From Escallonia rubra (Eukaryota > Streptophyta > Magnoliopsida > Escalloniales > Escalloniaceae), in NCBI GenBank assembly GCA_033065855.1, contig JAVXUO010000983.1:186001-250000 (forward strand): a stretch of DNA of 64,000 nt, given 5' to 3'. Positions 59,101-64,000 of this stretch are shown here, piece after piece. A model generated the notes under the pieces. That model saw nothing but the letters and a program-made list of their open reading frames with translations. It made no database searches and had not been told where the DNA came from. Within the stretch, counting starts at the first letter, position 1. The number at the start of each line of letters is the position of its first letter. Position numbers and translations under genes: made by a program.

Positions 59101-60826
59101 GTGGTTTGGTCAAGGGTTGTAAATAATGTCTAAACTCCCATCTTTTAGTTCGTTTAGAAAGTAGCATAATTATTCGTTTTCAAAATATCAATTCTCTCTT
59201 TGTCAAAAAAATGTAAACTAGTCATATTTGTGGTCCAAAATCTGAACTGAAATAACTTTTCCTCATGTGAAAGTTCTTGATCTATTTTTGTTCAATAAGA
59301 TACCAAAGATTTTTAGTAACTATGAGAACATGTCTACGTCGTTTGAATATCATTTTCAATACATCAAAATTTTAAAGTAAAAAATTACATTCAATACTCA
59401 TGAATTTTAGGTTTAATACACTCGATACTCTCTTTTATCAAAAAATTACATTTTGACACCTTACTATCAACCTCGCACCTGCCACCCACCCACCCTTACC
59501 CGTCACTAACCACCAATCTCTACTAGCTGCCATTACCACCATCCTCTACACACAAGCACTTGTCGCCCACCCATCCCCTCCTCGTCACCCACACCCAACC
59601 TCCCAGCACGCACGCGCACACACGCACACACAAACGCGTGCGCACACATATTATCTTCTCGCTTGCGTATCCATTCACCCCCAACACCCCCCCCCCCCCC
59701 CACAAAAAAAAAGACACACACACACACTCATCGCAAACACACCCACCAATGCCTTTGAATTTCCATAAGCACTGCCATTGAAATGGCCGCCAAATTGTTA
59801 AACGTCGGTAGTGAAGGGGGGAGCGGGGGTCGTGACCGTGGTGTGTGTTTTGCATTTGTGTACAAGTGGTGGAAGGGTTATGCAAGTGTAGATAGGATAG
59901 GGGTGGGAACACCAGTGTTGGAAGGGTTATGCAGACTGCCACGGTGGTTTGGGCTTAATTTAGGACTTTATTGAGGGAGTGTTTTCGAGTTTTCATTAAA
60001 TTTTAAGAGCGAGTTTCAACGTTAACTAACTGAAAGAGGTTTGTGACACCCTATTATCAATAAAGGTCAGTGTAATATCCCGAATATGAGGGATACCGAG
60101 TGTAATCTTTTTTATTTTAAACTTGCCATTTTGGACAATAGATTCTGAAAATGATGATCAAACAAGAAAATTTGAATTTAGAGAAAATAAAAACAGAAAT
60201 TACCAAGAGTTGCATATTGAAGTTCATCGAGTAGCGTAACATAAAAAAAGACAGAGCTCAGACTTGCCTTTTTTTTTGTTTCACCTTGATGCAAACATAT
60301 GTTAACAACTCAACATTGTTGTTCGCATAAGATTAACCAACAACTCAACTTTCCTTTAACATAAACAGAGTACACCACACTGTTTTTAAGAAACACACAC
60401 ACATTAATTCACATGGATTATGGCGCAAGTTGAAGTGCATCTAAATTTGTCATCCTGAAACTTCTCCCTGAGTGTTCTAATTCTTGTTTTATGCTGAACA
60501 TAAAAGCGTAAGCTTGTAAGCAAGCGGAGAATTCAGATGATTGAACACCGTTCACTTTACTCAAATAAAAAAGAAATGAATAGAAAAGCCTACTTGGTCT
60601 GTCACTCAGTTTCAGGGCTGATGAGTGTAGCAGAACAGAATGGGCTAGTCTTTAGTTTCATACGTAGGAAAGGTGACACTGATAAGTGGGTTGGGCTCTC
60701 TGTTTATCTCTCTGTCGAGAGTTGACACAGCAATACTTGGGCTTATGGATGACATATTTGTATTGCAAAACATGAGCCCGTGTTTCTGAAAATGGGAATT
60801 AATTTACAGCAAAAAGGGAAAATGAA
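56161..60826. other. 4.7-kb intergenic region with no confident gene
   Basis: Short open frames only. Contents: two related ~60-bp segments (about 56411 and 57830), a 22-bp-arm hairpin at 58893-58946, T/G homopolymers at 58420-58449 and a C/A-rich low-complexity stretch at 59470-59740. That last stretch creates long but meaningless frames on both strands. Confidence 0.4.
58893..58946. repeat. Perfect 22-bp inverted repeat with 10-nt loop
   Basis: GATCGTTGTTGTTCAACAGC begins the left arm and its exact complement ends the right arm; the loop is ATAAAGTCCT. The segment AGCCAATAAAGTCCTTGGCT spanning the loop is also present at about 58855-58875, so the hairpin probably arose from a copied local segment. 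Confidence 0.88.
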
Positions 60827-60898
60827 CGCCGTTGCCGGGGATCGAACCCGGGTCACCCGCGTGACAGGCGGGAATACTTACCACTATACTACAACGAC
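60827..60898 (-). tRNA. tRNA-Asp(GTC): tRNA-Asp (anticodon GTC)
   Basis: The 72-nt gene reads GTCGTTGTAGTATAGTGGTA at the 5' end, has anticodon loop CCTGTCACG (GTC) and T-loop GGTTCGATCC, and ends CAACGGCG. The acceptor stem GTCGTTG/CAACGGC pairs with one G-U. The A box (TAGTATAGTGG) and B box (GGTTCGATCC) for RNA polymerase III are intact, and a TTTTT terminator lies about 12 nt downstream. There is no intron. The sequence matches the conserved nuclear plant tRNA-Asp, so it is probably functional. Confidence 0.97.
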
Positions 60899-62021
60899 TT
60901 GGTTGATGTGCAGTCTGATTTTTATTTTTATATATCAGTCAAATGTTACACCACATATTTTAAGTTTCTCAGTTCAGGCTTGAGCTTATAATGGACCAAA
61001 CTTTATGCTACCCAAGCTCGGCCCATATTTGCTCCTGGCTCTCATTTATTTGTGCAGAGACTTGCCCCGGGCTGTTGCAAATTAAGGCTGGGCTCTTATA
61101 AGACTTGCCCCCCAAGAGACTTCCCCAGGAAGAATATTCATGCTTTAACTTTTCTACAACTACTAGTGGCACACCTTTTTCTTTTTTGAGAAAAGGTAAT
61201 TACAGTCCTGCTCCTACCTCTCCCCTGTTCAAGAGCTATTCATGATTCACAATAGTACCCGTTCGAATACCTAAATCAACCCTAGTACGTAAATCAGCGC
61301 GGTGTTATTTCTAAAGGATGACGTTGACAATTCCAAGTACACTTGAGTTGAGCAAGAGTAACGTTATTCAACGTCTGTTCACACGTGCAAACTCAAAGAG
61401 CGGTGTCGAGTTCGAATAATTGTCCACAAGCTGTTGTAGTACGTGATTTATGTCTCTTTTCTTGGACTGATAAGCGGCACATTTGTAGTTAGGCACCACA
61501 AAAATGGTTTTCATTTCTACGTTTGTCGTCAAAGGGTTAGCATGATATGACATGTGGTAGGTTCAATTGTTTTTCTCAGCACACTATCCCTTTGGTGCTA
61601 CATCTGTGGAAGAGATCAATGATTTTTTAATAATCCATCCCACCATAAAATTTCTACATTGTAATTTTTTGTCCGCTCTTCGATCTCCGTTTGAACTAAA
61701 GGATAATCTCAGCAAGAAGTTTGTAATATGACTCCTCTAAGATTGCATGATTTATCGCTCCGCAAATTACACATGAGTTACACTTCGTCATAGAGTTACA
61801 CTCTAGTCACAATTTAAACCAGTGTCGATGATATTGACGATGTTGATAGTGGGAGGGAAGAAGTTGTTAAAAGATGTATCGTTGACTATCGATCGTGAAA
61901 AATATATAAGTAAAAAATAAAATTAGATTCGATATCTTGTCACACTTGTAACTTTAAAATCAAACGACGTAAACTCGTCCATATTGACAAGTAAGTTTAT
62001 AAAAAATATATATGTACGGAG
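60899..62021. other. Intergenic upstream of the UPF0496 gene
   Basis: No gene is recognised. The right part is the distal promoter of the gene starting at 62361. Confidence 0.45.
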
Positions 62022-62028
62022 TATAAAA
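62022..62028 (+). promoter_or_regulatory. TATA box of the UPF0496 gene
   Basis: TATAAAA, 339 bp before the start codon. Transcription from ~30 bp downstream would give a leader of about 300 nt that skips the ATGs at 62038 and 62044. Confidence 0.6.
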
Positions 62029-62360
62029 GAGTAGAGCATGAATATGGTTTCGATTATCAAAGCTCACCCTCCTTCGGACAAAGTTCCGCGTCGAAACTTC
62101 TTGGAAAAACAAACACCGGTACACTTCCACTACAGGACAGCTTTCGGCAGTCAGTTGTTGGTCTTCAGTCTCCTCACACGCTCAGTCTCGTCAAACCCTT
62201 CCCCAATCTGTTCTGTAGATTGGGGATCTCGTCTCGCCCATCTACATTTCCGCTAGAGAATCTCGCCTCATCACTAGTCAACCACGAACCACAACCTCAA
62301 ATCTCTCGTCACCCCCAGCCCCCTCCCCTCAAAACCCCGCAGTCCAACCTGGCGGCGTCC

Positions 62361-63536
62361 ATGGGTTGCAATTTAAGCAAGAAAACGCAAGACAGCTCAG
62401 AGCTACCGCCACCATCATCTGAGTCCGGCTCCGGTTCCGGTTCCGGCTCCGGCTCCGGCTCCGGCTCCAATACCCACCTCATCCCGGATCTGACCACCTA
62501 CGAGGCCGAATGCCGCACCGACCCGGACCTCCGCTCCTTCGACTCCACCGTCCAGCAAAGCACCAGCCGGGTCATCAACACCCTCGCCGCCTCCAGCGCC
62601 GTCAATTTCGGCTCCCTGTCTCTAGACTCCCTCCGTATAGTCTCCGAGAGTCTACTGGAAACGAACCAGGAAGTGGTGACTCTTATTCTTAAATCTCAAG
62701 AGGACATATGGAAAAACAAGGAGCTTCTCAGTCTAGTCGAAGACTACTTCGAAAGCAGCCTGCAAACCCTGGATTTCTGCACAGCGCTTGGCAGGAGCCT
62801 CAAGCGCGCGCGTGACACCCAGCTGATCATTCACCTCGCCTTAAAGCATTTCGAGGAAGAAGCTGAGACGAAGAATTATGTAAAAACGCTTCAGGATTTG
62901 AAGGATTTCAAGGCGGCCGGCAATCCGTTCAACGATGAGTTTTTGTTGTTGTTTCAGTCTGTTTACAGGAGGCAAGAGACTTTGTTTAGGAAGTTGCAGA
63001 TTAAGAAGATCAAGCTAGATAAGAAATTGAAGTCCGTCAAAGGGTGGAGGAAGCTCTCGAATGTGATATTTTTGGCTACGTTTGCGTCTGTTTTGATTTG
63101 CTCTGTGGTGGCTGCGGCGATTGCGGCTCCGCCTGTGGTGACGGCTTTGGCGGCTGCGGCTGCGGTGCCTTTAGGGTCGATGGGGAAATGGTTTAATTCG
63201 ATTTGGAAGAAGTACGAGAACGAGTTGAAAGGGCAGGGAGAGATGCTGAACACAATGCAGCTTGGGACTTTCATTGCAATCACGGATTTGGATAGTATCA
63301 GAGTGCTGGTGGATAAGTTGGAGATTGAGATTGAGGCGTTACTGCAAAATGCTATATTTGCTATTCGGGAAGAGGACGCCGCGGTGATGCTTGCGGTGGA
63401 GGAGATTAAGAAGAAGCTGAATGGGTTTGTGCAAAGCATTGAGGATTTGAGTGACCACTCGGATAAGTGTAGCCGGGATATAAGGCTTGCGAGGAAGGTG
63501 ATTTTACAGAGGATGATCAAGCAACCCAGCATTTGA
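62361..63536 (+). CDS. UPF0496 (DUF677) membrane-associated protein, single exon, 391 aa
   Basis: An intact single-exon frame from ATG 62361 to TGA 63536. It belongs to the plant UPF0496/DUF677 family (AT14A-like group), whose members associate with the plasma membrane and cytoskeleton and whose biochemical role is poorly known. The N terminus MGCNLSKK fits N-myristoylation at Gly2 and palmitoylation at Cys3. A (SG)n run covers residues ~22-36. Helical and coiled-coil-prone regions flank a hydrophobic pair of segments at ~235-272 (LATFASVLICSVVAAAIAAP, then VVTALAAAAAVPLG). The C-terminal half is charged and helical. The open frame extends upstream to 62220, but without an ATG, so MGC is the natural start. 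The GC-rich 5' half contrasts with the AT-rich surroundings. Confidence 0.93.
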   Translation: MGCNLSKKTQDSSELPPPSSESGSGSGSGSGSGSGSNTHLIPDLTTYEAECRTDPDLRSFDSTVQQSTSRVINTLAASSAVNFGSLSLDSLRIVSESLLETNQEVVTLILKSQEDIWKNKELLSLVEDYFESSLQTLDFCTALGRSLKRARDTQLIIHLALKHFEEEAETKNYVKTLQDLKDFKAAGNPFNDEFLLLFQSVYRRQETLFRKLQIKKIKLDKKLKSVKGWRKLSNVIFLATFASVLICSVVAAAIAAPPVVTALAAAAAVPLGSMGKWFNSIWKKYENELKGQGEMLNTMQLGTFIAITDLDSIRVLVDKLEIEIEALLQNAIFAIREEDAAVMLAVEEIKKKLNGFVQSIEDLSDHSDKCSRDIRLARKVILQRMIKQPSI

Positions 63537-64000
63537 ATTAGCAGTTGGGCTTGTCGATGGTAACTAGTGTTGTATCTTTTACGTACATTATAATTGCATA
63601 ATGCATTTGGGTCTTTAGTATATTTGATGAGACCCAGCATGATAATCGATTATAGGAAGATCTTTTATACTTCAGCTTCTTCTTCTTCTTTTTTCCAGCT
63701 TTTATAAGTAACATCTGATCTAGTGTGTTGAACTATCTCTGTGTGCCTAAATGTACCATATTCGGAAATGTAAAGTTAGGCTGCATACTATGAAGAACTA
63801 AGATGTGTCATGGGATAGCAAAAGTGTTGATTGTTGTGGTTTGTTTCTCACTGTTGTGGTTTCAGAAGCAAAATCGTGTTACTAAATTCGGAAAAGTAGA
63901 AAGCAAAAGGTCTTTATGATCATTTCCCGGCAAGTAGAGTTTGGACAGGATATGGCATCACAAGTTTCTTATACAAGCATAATGCTGTCACACTTTTAAG
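63537..64000 (+). other. 3' flank of the UPF0496 gene
   Basis: The 3' UTR probably ends within the first 200 bp (AT-rich, with CATAATGCA and ATAATCG words). Nothing else is recognised to the window end. Confidence 0.45.

Noticed and set aside
59523..59942. Cys/Val-rich 139-codon frame
   Set aside because: Produced by C/A-rich low-complexity DNA with CACACA and poly-C runs.
62220..62360. N-terminal extension of the UPF0496 protein
   Set aside because: The extended frame starts at TTG, not ATG; the first in-frame ATG is 62361 and gives the expected MGC anchor.
1..64000. CRISPR arrays, bacterial operons, organellar DNA insertions and conserved microRNA genes
   Set aside because: No regularly spaced repeats of CRISPR type, no prokaryotic gene layout, and no organelle gene or conserved miRNA sequence was recognised by eye.

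Overview
This window is nuclear DNA from a flowering plant, most likely a eudicot. The genes have introns with GT/AG borders, the proteins belong to plant families (a CYC/TB1-type TCP factor, a DUF677/UPF0496 protein, plant eIF2B-delta, UMP1, cytochrome b561), there is a nuclear tRNA-Asp, and most of the sequence between genes is plant transposon debris. I cannot name the genus from the sequence alone. The gene models below were assembled by hand from splice sites and reading phase. For each multi-exon gene the exon lengths sum to an intact frame.

Layout. 1-24 kb is gene-bearing: the 3' half of a cytochrome b561 gene (+, 1778-2378), a complete 7-exon eIF2B-delta gene (-, 3129-8237), a complete 4-exon UMP1 proteasome-maturation gene (-, 9824-11797) with a dense cluster of site II (TGGGCY) promoter motifs, and a two-exon BRC1/TB1-like TCP gene (-, 22619-23785). 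Between them lie a hAT MITE, a 907-bp solo LTR, a GC-rich LTR-like block and a second hAT element.

25-37.6 kb is one nest of mobile elements. A decayed Ty1/copia element on the minus strand runs from gag at 37.6 kb to RNase H at 25.3 kb. It was opened by four later insertions, each with its own target-site duplication: a 1.66-kb non-autonomous LTR element with an internal minisatellite (TSD AGAAT), a 1.14-kb Pack-MULE with a captured PB1-domain fragment (9-bp TSD), a 5.1-kb CACTA element (TSD TCG), and a hAT element placed 5 bp from the CACTA end. The CACTA holds a palindrome with arms of about 0.7 kb, built from the 3' end of a SNF2-family ATPase gene that looks most like the plant DRD1/CLASSY group. 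This is the most striking object in the window, because its transcript could fold into a long hairpin matching a chromatin-silencing gene.

37.6-62 kb is gene-poor. It contains a 50-bp near-perfect palindrome between 9-bp direct repeats, a displaced 26S rRNA 3' end plus intergenic spacer framed by a 41-bp direct duplication, a (GGT)n-rich element, a complete 421-bp TRIM retrotransposon, another hAT element, a TRIM fragment and one tRNA-Asp(GTC) gene. The right edge carries an intact single-exon UPF0496 (DUF677) gene at 62361-63536. The genes have unrelated housekeeping or regulatory roles and do not form a pathway.
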